Source of the DNA: Siphonodentalium dalli
Taxonomy: Eukaryota > Mollusca > Scaphopoda > Gadilida > Siphonodentaliidae
DNA: 64,000 nucleotides
Direction of reading: 5' to 3'
NCBI GenBank assembly: GCA_032622095.1
Contig: CP136063.1
Location: 207,005,934-207,069,933 of the forward strand
Shown here: in pieces, positions 1 through 11,745 of the stretch
How positions within the stretch are numbered: position 1 is the stretch's first letter
How the letters are laid out: every line of letters begins with the position of its first letter
Notes under the pieces: model-generated
Told to the model about the DNA's origin: nothing
Databases searched by the model: none
Seen by the model: the letters and a program-made list of their open reading frames with translations, nothing else
Translations under genes and position numbers: made by a program

Positions 1-1517
1 GCGCACACGATACTTTGATATGTGATTGGGATTTCGGATAGTATGTTATTGGATATATGAGGGAAATAAGGGAGATTTTTGGCATCGTCTTGTATAGTGG
101 CATTAGAAATGAATCTTGCGTTGAGACACCTAGCTTTTTCATAATCATCGGTTGCATATGATTTCCCTTCCATTGATACGTCGCAATTGGGGCTATACAG
201 AGGTGGGGTATTCGTAGATTTCTTTTTGTTAAGTACATAATTCATAATATGCCAGAAATGTTGTTAACTTTATTTCTAATATCCTTGTATTTTCTCCAAG
301 TGTGCTCTGAATTTCGTTTGAGTGCTATCGCGACGTCGTATTTCTCTCCGTATGTCGGAATTAAACCAGAATTTGTCCTTTGTCCTTATCGTCGCTGTCA
401 TTTTGGGGATTGATTGTTCCATTATTTTAATAAATCTCTCGGTAAATAAGCTTACTGCATCGTTTATGTCATTTACTGGTTGCAGCAATTCATGCCATTT
501 GCTCTCATTTATTAAGATATTCGCTTTTTGAAAATCTGCATTTTTATAGTTCCAGATAGTTCTTGTGAAAGAGGTCGCATGCAATTGATCATATGCAATT
601 GTCGCGTAAACAGCGTAATGATCAGACAATTCAAGATTTAGAACGTCAGCGTCCCGGACACTCAAGTTATTACTCACGATTATAGGATCGAGTAGGATGC
701 TGGTTCTAGTGGTAACTCTAGTTGGGGTTTTTATTACGTCCTTAAGTGTATAGAAATCAATAATATTTCTGAGTTTGGAAGTGGGGCATAGTAGATTGGA
801 GTTAAAATCTCCAAGTAGAATTATATTTTGGGAGACATCTAGTGCCTGAGATATGGACAAATCTAGCAGATCCCAATAGTACGATCGGCAATATTGATCT
901 GATCGATACGATAAGCATAGCAAAATATGTTGTGATTTTGAGACAATGTCAAACCATAGCATTGAAGAAGTATCGGTTTCTAAATCGTTTCTCCTTTTGA
1001 AGACCAGATGAGAGGAGACGTATACGCATAGTCCACCGCCGTAGGAATCTCGATTAAGTCGGATAGGGGGACTGAAATTATCAATCTCTAGTCTATCGGA
1101 GGGGTAAGAGGGGTCAAGGTGAGTTTCGGTGAAACATAGGATATCGAAGTCATTTATCATATCGGCTATCTTTTCCAGTGTATGTCTTATGCTCCGTACA
1201 TTATAATGGAATACTGTTAATGTGTTGCCTTCGTTTACAGTTTTATGGCTTGGGCTGGGCCCTGGATTGCTGTGTATCGATCCGGAGCATAACAAAAGCA
1301 TTGATATGACCAGAAGAATTAGAGGGAGATTTATTCTTAATCCTTGAGGTATCTTATAAATTCTATGGGTTTTCGTACTTAATGGTGAGTGGCGAGTAGA
1401 AAGCCTCCCTGAATTGAATACGCCAGTCGCGATGCGGTTGTTGTTGTTGTTGTTGACATAGAAGCTCTTGCGATTTACTCTCTGGTGCATGCAGTATATC
1501 CTCTCGTGTAAATGCAC
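1..1517 (-). pseudogene. Non-LTR retrotransposon ORF2, endonuclease part (element A)
   Basis: The frame reads 1517 to 276 (413 codons) and encodes an apurinic-type endonuclease (EEP fold) that nicks target DNA for target-primed reverse transcription. Visible motifs by residue: hydrophobic run ~63-77, then a 2A-like GSIHSNPGP (~79-87), FHYNVRS (103), TETH (120), GGG (140), GDFN (206) and SDHYAVYA (268). A pre-RT region with WRKYKDIRNKV and FWHIMNYV continues in other frames from ~275 to 1, so at least one frameshift lies near 240-280 and the RT is beyond the left edge. The first codons include an Asn run made by a (GTT)n microsatellite, so the annotated start may not be the true one. No ORF1 is seen upstream. 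It is related to the element at 32-36 kb. The family call is firm; the clade (CR1/Jockey-like) is inference. Confidence 0.9.
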
Positions 1518-1755
1518 ATGTATGGGCTTCGTAACTATCAGAACACTGTCAGCTGGATTGAATGGTCAAGTTAAAAAAACTGGCAACACTGTCAACATTA
1601 TAATAGTAATAGCTGCCACGTTGTTGATATTATTGTCACCACTGCATGGTTGACATCAAAGCTCTTGTGAATTATTCTAGCGCGTGTACCTGTATCCTCT
1701 GGTGTCAGTAAATTTACCTGTGTTTTGATAGTCACAACATTGTCAATTTTAACAT
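1441..1755 (-). repeat. Diverged tandem duplication in the 5' region of element A
   Basis: A block starting GTTGACATAGAAGCTCTTG near 1453 recurs about 197 bp on as GTTGACATCAAAGCTCTTG near 1650. Both copies end in a segment with AACA(C/T)TGTCA. It lies just upstream of the element A coding frame, so it may be a repeated 5' UTR monomer; that role is inference. Confidence 0.5.
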
Positions 1756-2597
1756 GAAAACTGAGACGAATGAAGCCAAATCAGCCGAATACTCCGTTAC
1801 CGCGAAGTCAAAAGACAGCCATGTTGTCACAATTCAGTGGAAAATATCAATGATTAAGGCGGTTTTCGCAGATTTATAACTTGTCCGATTCACAAAGGAA
1901 CCGAAGTGAGACAGTCTTAACTAATCTCCACAACTGCGTAGGTCAAATTTTCCCAAAACAACAATAGAGTGTACAGCGCCGGCGATGAAATTGAGAAATG
2001 AGGAATGAAAATTCGTGAGTGATAAAGATAACGCTGATGAGAATAAAGTAATTTATTTACGGACGCAAGACAAGACGGATACTGGATGCATTGCACATAA
2101 TGAATATACCGGATCATTGAACTGAATACAAACAATTAGTAATAAATATTAAATATCAGCAGTCAGATTCAGTCATACTGTATGGAGTCACTGCCGAATA
2201 TAATTTGGTCGCCGATAAATATATTGTTGAATTTTGATGGCATGAACTTGGAATCACGCACAATTTTAACTTCTCTAACAGTCTGAACAATATGATTTAC
2301 CTGAGGTACGACCTTTTAGATGCCCACCGCCGATATGTTTCGGACGTTTCGTAGAATAGCACAAAAATGTTGTCAAAAGTGGAACGGTGATTACAACATA
2401 ACGGGCGTTACCACGCCTTTCTATTAAAATGCATAAGCTACAATGTAAATTAAAGTGTGTCACAATGACAGCCAATTGTTACACTATATTGAGTAAATCA
2501 ACGAGATCAGTAAACTGAGCGGACAGGTGTATTCATAATAATGGACGAAACACAAATAAATAGGAAACAAGACACGATTAAAAACTCATAAGACGAC
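1756..2597. other. No gene recognised
   Basis: AT-rich sequence with only short frames (up to 72 codons) and no recognisable domain, RNA gene or repeat. Confidence 0.5.
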
Positions 2598-2954
2598 ATG
2601 TTAGATACATTGGGCAAACACCATACAGGTACATACAAATTCAAAAACGTACACAAGAAGAGCAACATAATATCAATGCCGATCTGCGGAACCGGTGGCA
2701 CAGGAAAAGCACCACATGGAACAGAGAGAGAGAGCCCGAATACTGAGCATGCATTAAGCTCATTGTGCGAAGGTTGGACCTTAATAAATTACAGACCGAA
2801 CATTGTCAAATTAGGTGATTCGTCTGCGTTGTTATGTACTGTAGTAGATGAGTATCAAAGGCACATCCTAGCTGGCGATTCTGATGACGAAAAAGGATTA
2901 GAAAGGACACGACTCAAGCCAAATGCCACACAGGGAGCCGCTTTCTCTGCCTAG
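2598..2954 (+). CDS. Unrecognised 118-codon open frame
   Basis: An open frame with no family I recognise. It has a low-complexity GTGGTG region near residues 32-37 and a more protein-like charged C-terminal half ending GAAFSA, including an acidic GDSDDEKG stretch. It has no signal peptide or membrane segment. An AATAAATAAAAAA run, a possible polyadenylation signal, lies about 340 bp downstream near 3293, so a terminal exon is conceivable. There is no splice or homology support, and it may be chance. Confidence 0.15.
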   Translation: MLDTLGKHHTGTYKFKNVHKKSNIISMPICGTGGTGKAPHGTERESPNTEHALSSLCEGWTLINYRPNIVKLGDSSALLCTVVDEYQRHILAGDSDDEKGLERTRLKPNATQGAAFSA

Positions 2955-3984
2955 GAATTGGCCAAAGGAAATGTAAGTGTCAAAAATATAGGGCCACAGA
3001 GATCTATGATAAGTATTAGTTTAAATGTTGTATGGTCTCAGGACGGAGGCGCAGATGGAGGAAACAACCCCGGCTCCCGTGGCCTTATACAACAATAAGT
3101 TCACCAAAGCCAAAATCTGGCGTTGGAAAACTTAAGGGGTGTGTACAAATTATATATGTTATGTTATAAGTAGCGGATACCTTTTATATTTTGTAAATTT
3201 TTGAAATAATCAAAGCACTATAATGGCTAAAGGTTGTGTTACTGTATATGATTATATACCGACAGTAACGTTGTCTATCCATTATCAGTTGCAATAAATA
3301 AAAAAGAAGGCAAGAACGGATTATAGTCGTTCTGACGGGTCAGTCGCAAGTCAAATTTTCAAAATAAACGATTACGTGTTTGATGTTTATTTAGGAACTG
3401 CCTATACCATCATATTTAAATAGATCCGATGTACAGAAATTACTTGGGTTTCAGCTGGACCTATGAACTTATTGAGGACAGTTTTTTATGCATATATTAA
3501 GTTTTATTGTTTTGCCTTTCGGAATTTAAAGGCACGGGCGGCGTTCGTTGCAGAAATATTCATATTTGTTCAAATCGCCATCACCAAAAGGAATATTAAA
3601 ATATATACAGTTTTGTTCATATGCCAAATATAATCACCGCGTAAATAGCCTGCTCGTGTTACATAAGTTGTGCTTCTGTTTACATAACACAGCTCAATTG
3701 TATTGGTTAATCACACAAAATGATATAAACGCTCTTAATTATTTCCATATCAGGAAAACAGTAACAAATAACGCTCTTTATGTTTACCATATCCGGATCT
3801 AAACAAAAGCCAGGAAACGTAACGTTTTTTTGCTTTTGTTTACATAACAAAGGAAAACAAATTGACAATAACATACTGTTTATGCCATATTTCTGATTGG
3901 TATAAGAACAAAGTCATTCTATATTTTATTAATCTTTCTGTTTGTGGCGGTTTTTGACGGAGATGAATATTTTAACAGCATATC
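2955..3984. other. No gene recognised; possible poly(A) signal near 3293
   Basis: AT-rich spacer. The AATAAATAAAAAA string near 3293 is the only regulatory-looking item. A 14-bp motif with GCTCTTTATG occurs near 3772; related CGCTCTTTAT strings recur near 20690, 57743 and 57807. Confidence 0.4.
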
Positions 3985-4208
3985 CACCGCCAACGCCGCC
4001 CGTATCTTTAACATACCCACCACCAACACCGCCCGTATCTTTAACATACCCACCGCCAACGCCGCCCGTATCTTTAGCATACCCACCGCCAACGCCGCCC
4101 GTATCTTTAACATACCCACCGCCAACGCCGCCCGTATCTTTAACATACTCACCGCCAACGCCGCCCGTATCTTTAACATACCCACCGCCAACGCCGCCCG
4201 TATCTTTA
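3985..4208 (+). repeat. 33-bp minisatellite, about 7 copies
   Basis: The unit starts CACCGCCAACGCCGCCCGTA and ends CTTTAACATACC. It repeats every 33 bp from 3985, with single-base variants such as CACCACCAACACC and AGCATACC. The period is a multiple of 3, so several frames stay open (an 11-residue PPVSLTYPPPT repeat on plus; KIRAALAVGML on minus). These frames are a by-product and not evidence of a protein. Confidence 0.95.
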
Positions 4209-4540
4209 AAGCACGGCTCAGGATTTTACAAAAGTTACCAGTGATGTTGAAATTATGGAGAATTGACGGTTGCAAAGTTTTATGAAATTTAGACGACTGT
4301 TTGGTGGGCGCGCGCGATTTCGACGCGGCGTTAAATTTGAGCCGGACAAAACGATATCCGAAAGTTCGATTTTGCGTTTTCAGTGAAAAAAATATCATTG
4401 GATTCCTACCCTAATCATCAAATGAATGACGGTGATTAGAGTGTGATATAAAAACTGGGATAGTGAGTGCATCTCGAGAGAGAATTGATGTTTTGTGCTC
4501 ACGCAGCATTGAACAAATTGAGTACTAACGCCACTAACGA

Positions 4541-4596
4541 CAATAGCGGCAACGTATCCATTATAGCTCAATAGCGGCAACGTATCCATTATAGCT
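4541..4596 (+). repeat. 28-bp perfect direct repeat, 2 copies
   Basis: A 28-bp unit starting CAATAGCGGCAACGTATCCA occurs at 4541-4568 and again at 4569-4596. The rest of 4209-4990 shows no gene. Confidence 0.9.
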
Positions 4597-4993
4597 TTGG
4601 CGGTAATTTTAGGCCGATTGTTGTTCATGAACGGAGCCATAAACGCACACATCGTTCTATATACCAGATTTTTACATATCTGTTGGTCTGATAAAACGAG
4701 TTGGATTATTTAATGCGTAACTACATATACGCGAAAATGTGCGAAAATGTGCTCGAAATACGTACTGGACAGGATATATTGAAAGCGCGAAGGTCAGAAC
4801 TTGGTCGGGTGTAGTGTCTACGCGGATGCGTCGGAACCGGTTATGGCTGATTCGTGATTTTAGAACAAGTTTGTTCTGGAGTCATTGGCACACACACAAA
4901 ATACAACGCATATATTGCACAGTGGCCAGAAGAAGTGCTAAATTGTGTAGCACAAGGGTATACTGAAAAACTGTTCCGTGTCAAGTAGTCATT

Positions 4994-5850
4994 TAGGTGT
5001 GTCAAACGACACGTATAGCGATACGGCAGCTCATTATTTGATTACAATTAGTGCAGGTGTGTCATCTGACACGCTATATGTGTCGCTAATTTTATAAGCG
5101 ATAATTTCATTGAGAATTATGACACTTGCGCTATCAGAATTTATCTGTCATTGGTAGAGTGGCGGTATTGTTTAGATTTCTGGTAGATGTTTATAGTGGA
5201 ATATAATAAACAGAATAATCACATGATTAAACTATAGTGGCGTGAAATAATACATTGCACTTAAGTGTTTTACAAAATAGTCCTTGCCTCAAATGAATTA
5301 TGTGGTAAAAAACTTGAGCGCAATGAATTATTTTACTACACCACTTCAATCAAGTGAATCATCTCTATTTATCTACATGTATATAAATCGCAGTGCCTAT
5401 ATATACCATGTTGTTAAGTTTAAAGTTGAATTCTTTCAAATAAAATAAAATAATTTAGATAGAAACTTATCGCATTGGACTGAAAACCATTGATGGAGCA
5501 TTCTGGGTACCCAGCCATCACCCCCCACCCATCTGGGTTCCCCATCCATTCTTCGACGCACCAAATGTGTCAGATGACATGGACCTGTGTCGCCCCAAAC
5601 GTGTCACTTTACACGCCTGACGCGCTTTCTATGGACAAACTCTGTGACGCGTTTAGATGTGTCACATGACACGTTTGCTGTGCCACAAGACATGGACCCG
5701 TGTCGCCCAAACGTGTCGTTTTACACACCTGACGCGCTTTCTATGGACAAACTCTGTGACGCGTTTAGTGTGTCACCTGACACGATTGGGCGACACGTTA
5801 GCTGTGTCGCATGACACGTTTACTGTGTCATTCGATGCGCTTTCGATGCA
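4994..5850. repeat. Cluster of GTGTCA-nn-TGACAC palindromes with a 113-bp tandem duplication
   Basis: Palindromes of the form GTGTCAnnTGACAC or one-base variants occur near 4997, 5056, 5567, 5660, 5771 and 5803, with half sites (GTGTCG, ACACGT, GTGTCATTCGA) between them. Part of the cluster lies in a tandem duplication of about 113 bp (GACATGGACC...TGTGTCGCCC at about 5577 and 5690). The 5100-5560 stretch is AT-rich spacer. It could be a decaying satellite or a cluster of protein-binding sites; neither is proved. Confidence 0.75.
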
Positions 5851-5977
5851 CAACTTATCGTGTAATTTGACATGGTAAAGTTTTTCAGCGTATACGGAGG
5901 GCGTTCAGAGCGCCTAGATATTGCACCAGGTGCTGGAGAATAGCATAACTATGCTATTCTAGATGATGCCCGAGCAT

Positions 5978-6397
5978 AGACATCTTCGAGTCCTGGCCAG
6001 CTTCCGAAGCTGACAGAAGCTCCACGTGGAGGGAGTTACAAACGAAAATCGAAAGTGGAGATAATGTTAGACGAGACACACAAATTATACGGATAACCTA
6101 GCTACAATGAGCGTGATAAAAGGTTACCAATAAAGATAATTTATACGGGGTTGCTATCGATATAGACGCGACATGATCCGAGCACAACTGCGTTGGTACC
6201 TGAAGGGGTTCATAGGAAATTCAATGAGAGCGCAGATGCGCTGAGTCGCAAAATTGACTCTGACGATTGGAAAATTTCAGCATACATTTTCGCAAAACTA
6301 AATAATGTTGGGACCCTCATTCGATAGACAGATTCGTCGCATATTATAATGCGCAGTTGAATAGGTTCAACTCAAGGTGGTGGTGTCAAAAATTTGC
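5978..6397 (+). pseudogene. Decayed DIRS-order retroelement RNase H / pol fragment
   Basis: Conceptual translation gives, in order, ESWPASEADRSSTWRELQT (~5978-6040), then VPEGVHRKFNESADALSR continuing to DDWKIS (~6200-6285), then in a shifted frame WDPHSIDRFVAYYNAQLNRF continuing NSRWW (~6309-6395). SSTWREL, N-x-x-ADxLSR, DDW and the DRFxxxYNxQLxRFNSR block, in this order, are the hallmark of the RNase H and following segment of tyrosine-recombinase (DIRS-like) retroelement polyproteins. The middle, where the TDN motif should lie, has decayed, and there is at least one frameshift near 6300. No reverse transcriptase, recombinase or terminal repeats are seen, so only a fragment survives. Assignment rests on motif recall, not a search. 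Confidence 0.7.
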
Positions 6398-7790
6398 CAA
6401 AAGGAAATAAATGAGAGGACGTGGGATCGCCCATGATGCATCTCGGAGGTCTGTGTGTATAGTTTCACAAGGAAGGGGAGACAACTGCATGTTTGGTCGA
6501 AGCACATTACCGTTCTTAATGGGGGTGATTCATATATATGTTAAATAAATTATGTCATAAAAATCACATATATAATTATGTTTCTTTTCATTTATAGGTT
6601 TAGCAAGACGGATTAACACAGCTGTGAACCAGTTCGGTTTGGGGAGTTCGAACAGAACTAATGTTACATATTTGTTGCTTTATTACTATCATTTGTCCTT
6701 GTGGAAATACTTCGGTCGGGAATCTGAAGAAACGAACTGCCTGCGGACTCCATGCACGTGGCACTGTTTCTGGCTGATTTAATCGACAAAGTTCAGACAT
6801 AGTAATGTCAGCTCACAGATATTCTCTGAAATGTTGTCACCAGCTTCATGGATTGTCCGATCCAACATGAAATGGTTTAGTAAGCACCATAGTAGAAGTG
6901 GCAAAAGATTTGCTTCTAAAACAGACCCTGTTTTTATGAAGATGTTATTGCAATATGTAAAAATATGAGAATTTCGTAGATTTTGGTTAATGTGATAGTT
7001 CTCGGTTTTAGTGTTTTTATCAGATTTTCAGATTTACAAAACTTGAAATGCAATAACTTATAAACATATTCTGATCAATTATCAATCAAAATTGAAAAAT
7101 GTAAAACCGATTAGTATAGGCAAGCCGATGAAACCCTTAATGCCAAAGGAGAAACGAGCGCATGCCCAGTGAAAATTATAATACGCACTGGCATTGAATG
7201 GCTCGATACTTTTTGATCGTTTGTGATTTTTATTCCGACTCTACTGATGTTTTGTTTAACTTTCGGCCATTTTGATCATGGGAAACATACATTGATGGTT
7301 AAGAGAATTTTTTTATGTTGAATATTAAATGATGCTTTTATCCCATTCGTTCGGTGTGTTTATTTGGATGTTCATATAACCTACCACTAAAACGATGATT
7401 ACGATATGCGTCTCTTTGTGTCCATATGATGAGGGGACGTAAGATTTTGCCTTGAATTTCGTAATTTCCAACTTCGACATTAGTTTTGAGATGAACAAAG
7501 ACGAAATAAACCATGCTACTTACGATAATTGTATTATCTCATCGCCAGACTGTCTATTCAGTTTTCAATATCATCAATATGGTCAGCCGTTTTTATTTAA
7601 GCATGCATATTTTAAATGCACACGGGTTCCGGCTCGTTTTCGTGAAGGCTTGAGCTCCGACTCTAATATTTCGAAAAATGACGTGCTCCGGTTCGTTTGC
7701 ACAGGAAAATATTGTGTACATTTTTTGAAATGCGCACTGGTTACGACTCTTTTTTAAAAGTTCCCGTTCTTATATCCATCTCGAGAAATG
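6398..7790. other. No gene recognised
   Basis: AT-rich sequence with short frames only. Around 7615-7815 a degenerate motif, G(A/T)CTCCG(G/A)(T/C)TCGTTT, recurs about three times roughly 90 bp apart. Confidence 0.4.
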
Positions 7791-8140
7791 ACGGACTCCG
7801 ACTCGTTTTCATAGAACAATGGAACATATCCTCGCGCATATACGCACATAATCGACTTATCATTTGAAATATGTACATAATGTGATTATTTGATTCTGAA
7901 CCAAGCATATTATTTTGTTTTATGGCGTGCGCCACAGTGAAAACAAATTTTAAAGAGCGTACGCCTGAAACGTGTTGGGTTATTTGTGTCATTGTCCGCA
8001 CATATTCTGCTTGGAATCGACTCATTATGTTACGATAATGCGACTATAAAGCGCTCTAATTTTCAGCACTCAAAATGAGGCGATTCTAAGCAGATTATCT
8101 ACCTAGAACAAATTCTATTATAAGCAGATAATGTGCGGGG
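7790..8140 (+). repeat. Dispersed inverted-repeat family, copy 1
   Basis: This matches the reverse complement of 37385-37690. Shared landmarks are CGCGCA-ATACGCACATA, CCACAGTGAAAACA, TTAAAGAGCGTAC, TGTGTCATTGTCCGCA and GAGGCGATTCTAAGCAG. It contains internal inverted segments (TCTGCTTGGAATCG / CGATTCTAAGCAGA), as expected of a MITE-like element. Confidence 0.75.
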
Positions 8141-9050
8141 TTTCTAGAGAACAGGCTAAACAATAATGTCACCGTCGAGCTGATAACGAGCGCTTAACAA
8201 CCCTGGTGAGATAGACACTGGTGTTCAGTCGCTTCAGTGTCTGTACTCGATACAATGGCACAATGTAATCACCCAATGAACGAGACCAAATTGGTAGATC
8301 AGTGTCATACTTATAATCATTAAAGTTATCCATTCTTTTAATTAGTTATATATTTATCTTTATCCCCTTTTTGATTTTCATTGTGCAACTATATATGAGA
8401 TTCAGCGATTGAGGAAAGACTGTTCCGATTCGATTATTACCGTTTTAATCTTTGACATGATGTGTCGCCCATGCATTCTATGTACATGTATATGCGTCCC
8501 TGCATTTGCTTGTAAGAAAACATGGTAAAAGGCCCATATTAGTATACTGCTTACCTCACCTGATCAGTCACTTGTTTGTATGATCGGGATTGTATATCAA
8601 AAATGGACGAATGACCTCTCGAAATGTGTGAATATACTATGTTGAGTATGACGGCTTTATTTAAAAGAAATTACATATTTTTTCATCGGGTTCCTCAAGA
8701 AAACGACGCGTTGAGAAAACCCGCCTCTCACGAATCGAAAATACGAATTCCGAAAGTTACCTCTGTCAAGTTTTGCATGGCCTACAGGGGATCGTTTAAT
8801 TATTTCATTCATCACATAATGGCGATACTTCATAATTATATCAGCTTAACAACACTTTTATATTGTTACAAAGATAATTGTATACCAATTTCAGCAGCTT
8901 AGGATGTTCCTCATAAAAATTGCATTAATACTTTTTATACTAAACTGATTCAGTTATAAAAGTATACTTTGGAACGGTCTATTCATTTAGATGGGTGTTC
9001 AGGTAATAAACGCAGTCGACAGACCAATACATAATACAATAGCAGAATGC
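8141..9050. other. No gene recognised
   Basis: A 92-codon frame at 8624-8902 shows no recognisable domain. Otherwise AT-rich spacer. Confidence 0.4.
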
Positions 9051-9095
9051 TAATAAGTTCAACAAACGACATATGGTCATTTGTTGAACTTATTA
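9051..9095. repeat. Short hairpin-forming inverted repeat
   Basis: TAATAAGTTCAACAAA pairs with TTTGTTGAACTTATTA across a loop containing the palindrome CATATG. Confidence 0.85.
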
Positions 9096-9332
9096 AGTGA
9101 ACATTTCCTAGGAATGAGTATTAATATATCAAGAGTTAAAAGGCTGTATGACTACCAAATTTACATTCTGGTCAACTGTGCCTAGCTCTGACAAAACATG
9201 TCCTTTGCCGAATGGCATGCGTGCCGCCGTATTGCTCTTGTTCCCCTGTGCACTTTGACTCAAATATAGCAATTAGTAGTTAACAAAATTGATGCGCAGT
9301 GTCCTATCTGATTCATTATATTATACAGTTAT

Positions 9333-9471
9333 TATACAATTTTGTGTACAGTATGTGTTTTTCTTGTACGAGTCCAGGTTGTGGTGAAAAGTCAGATTGG
9401 ACGAGACACGCAGTGTCGAGTCCAATATGACTTTTCGTTAACTCATACTGTACACAAAATTGTATAATGAC
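9333..9471. repeat. Nested inverted repeat (hairpin within hairpin)
   Basis: The outer arms TATACAATTTTGTGTACAGT and its complement flank an inner near-perfect hairpin at ~9393-9443 (GAAAAGTCAGATTGGACGAG against CGAGTCCAATATGACTTTTC). The left side carries about 30 extra bases between the arms. The motif GAGTCCAATATGACTTTT recurs near 9742 and 9761. Confidence 0.85.
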
Positions 9472-9479
9472 ATTTTTAT

Positions 9480-11540
9480 TATCCATCTGTATGTTTATCC
9501 AAATTTTGGGAATAAAACTTTAGTGGTTACTTTTTGTATTTGTCAGCACTTAAATCTCTATAAACGCCTGTATTTGATCATCAGAAAGCATAATTTGGAA
9601 CAGTAAACACGTAAATGAAAAAAAAAAAGTGAAACGTCTGCTAAATCCACGAGTGTTGCGCGCGCATCACAATTTCACCGATTCATCTCGCAAAAGTTAA
9701 TTCGCGATGTCCCGATAAAAAAGTCTTTTGCACACTTGGGAGTCCAATATAACATTCGGGAGTCCAATATGACTTTTTCCCGGATTATCACGTGGCGGCT
9801 TTTGCCCAATCAGCAATAGTGCTAGTTAAGGGATGGATAATAATATAACTTATAACGCATTCGACTTCGCCATGCAGTCTTCTTTTAATGGTACCCTGGA
9901 CGACATGTGCATTACCATAAACCGTGCAGTGGTATCACGAGCAATGCACACACTATACAGTGGTATCACGAGCTAGAACTAAACAAAGTTGAAAAACGCA
10001 CGTACTCACCTAAGCACGATAAATAATTTTAGATCGCATGGTTCAAAACGTCTCCCAGTACCAATGCATGACAACCAGATGAGATCAATCATTATATACT
10101 CTCTTTGAGTCCGCCATTCGCGACACCCTACCAATTGACTACTTTGAGAACAAGAGCACTGGTACGGTCGAGGCCATTGATTACGTCAATTGTCCTCGCC
10201 GTGACAAGTTACGGAAACAAGGTGACAAAACTTTTTAATGTCTTAATTGGCTGTGACCGATTGCCCGCTTTACGAACATGCGTGTAACTATGGCAACTGT
10301 TAATTTGCTAATGATACGGATGCTGTTAAAATAATCACATCCGTTAAAACCGCTATTGGTTAGCTTATATTAGATTTATGTGATGTCAACACTGAGAGGG
10401 TGAAGGGAACTGCACAATGCGTTCCGACCATCCTACCCGGCCTGCGGCCGGAAACTACACTACACAACACTCAGAGGCATATACATGTATATGTTCTGCA
10501 CGCACTAGTTCGCGTGACAGTACACTTATAAATCCCAGCTAACGCGCCGTGTGAACAGCAGACAGTTAGTGCTATGGAGTGCCTGCTCAGATACTCACGC
10601 TGGGCCAAACAATCTTTTGACCCATTTTTTGGGGGGCTAATTCTGATTTTATTTGGCAAAATTAACAAAACATTAGCCAAATCCTCATTTTTGCTAACGA
10701 AAGATTTTCGCGGAGAACACAGACACGACATTTTAGAATACGAATTTCCACATGAAACATATTGAAAAATGGAATTCATACTTAAAATATTCACAAGTTA
10801 TCTGATAAACCTATGTAATCGAACCCGTAGATTCCGAAAATGCAATACAAAGTTTCGCGCCGAGATGACAGACACGACCTTTTAGAAGCCCACAGACGAT
10901 AAGTTGTACCTACCTGAGGCCGCAATTTGTATTCCGAAGTTCAGCCCGTTAGCGGAAACGAAGATGTGTTTAGGCCTAAGTAAGAATTGGTGTGTGGTCA
11001 CTCTGATGCGTATTCAAATATATATATTTTAGCTGCAATGTGGATTGTATTGACTTTCGTTATCAATAATATGAATTATTGTATTTCCATTGTACAGGAC
11101 TCTATTTCCACCGGTTGTTGTTTGGGATAGCTTATTGTTGGTGAAGGCAATGTTAGACTAATTGATTAGTGGTACCCTATCGGCTTATATACCAGCGTAT
11201 GTCCAAGATGTATTAGTTGTGAGGATCAGATCGAAGAACCTTCTAACTTCGCCCGTCAAGAACTACATATTTTCTTTACAGTTATATGACAATAGGGTTT
11301 AGCTTGACTAATTTCACTGTGCGCGGTAAATGTTGATCTTATATAATTAAACATGCACATAGTGTTTGTAACTTTGATTCTGGAAACATGACACATTGGG
11401 GACCACTTTGGCTGTTTTAATAAGGTTATACAACTTTCGGCTGAAGACTAAAAGTGTATTTATTAATTGTTAACAACATTAATTTTAGCTTAATAAAGCC
11501 GATGTGCGGGAAAAAATGCCTCCAAATAGTGCCTAATATC
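9480..11540. other. No gene recognised; weak TATA-containing block near 10527
   Basis: TATAAAT at 10527 is followed 47 bp later by an ATG (10574) opening a 63-codon frame with no recognisable domain. The 10380-10580 stretch is somewhat GC-richer. Nothing else supports a gene here. Confidence 0.3.
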
Positions 11541-11544
11541 GGAA

Positions 11545-11745
11545 CTCCGTAGTCCAGTGGTTAGTTTGTCGGACTTGTATTCGATGTACATCGGTATGAG
11601 TTCGCAGCGCGTCACTGGTTTATTGTGAGTCTTCACACAGCTGTGGCTTGGCCGCTTTGAACGACGTGTAATTATCGGATTGTTCGCTGTTTCATATCCC
11701 GCGCCAAACTTGTGACACTTAAGCAAGGTCGCTCACAATGTGTTG
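11545..11745 (+). repeat. Possible tRNA-derived SINE
   Basis: TAGTCCAGTGG at 11550 fits the RNA polymerase III A-box consensus TRGYNNARNGG. GTTCGCAGC at 11600 fits the B box with one mismatch, at tRNA-like spacing. The intervening sequence does not fold as a clean tRNA, so this looks like a tRNA-derived head. A tail with CTTAAGCAAGGTCGCTCAC follows near 11718. No second copy was noticed in the window. Confidence 0.45.

Noticed and set aside
3919-4398. Proline-rich or KIRAALAVGML repeat proteins in the minisatellite
   Set aside because: The frames follow the 33-bp period and have no support outside it.
10527-10765. TATA-driven gene with the 63-codon frame at 10574
   Set aside because: The TATA-to-ATG distance leaves little 5' UTR, there is no initiator match at the right spacing, and no domain is recognisable.
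11545-11620. Functional tRNA gene
   Set aside because: A/B boxes fit, but the acceptor and anticodon arms do not pair convincingly.
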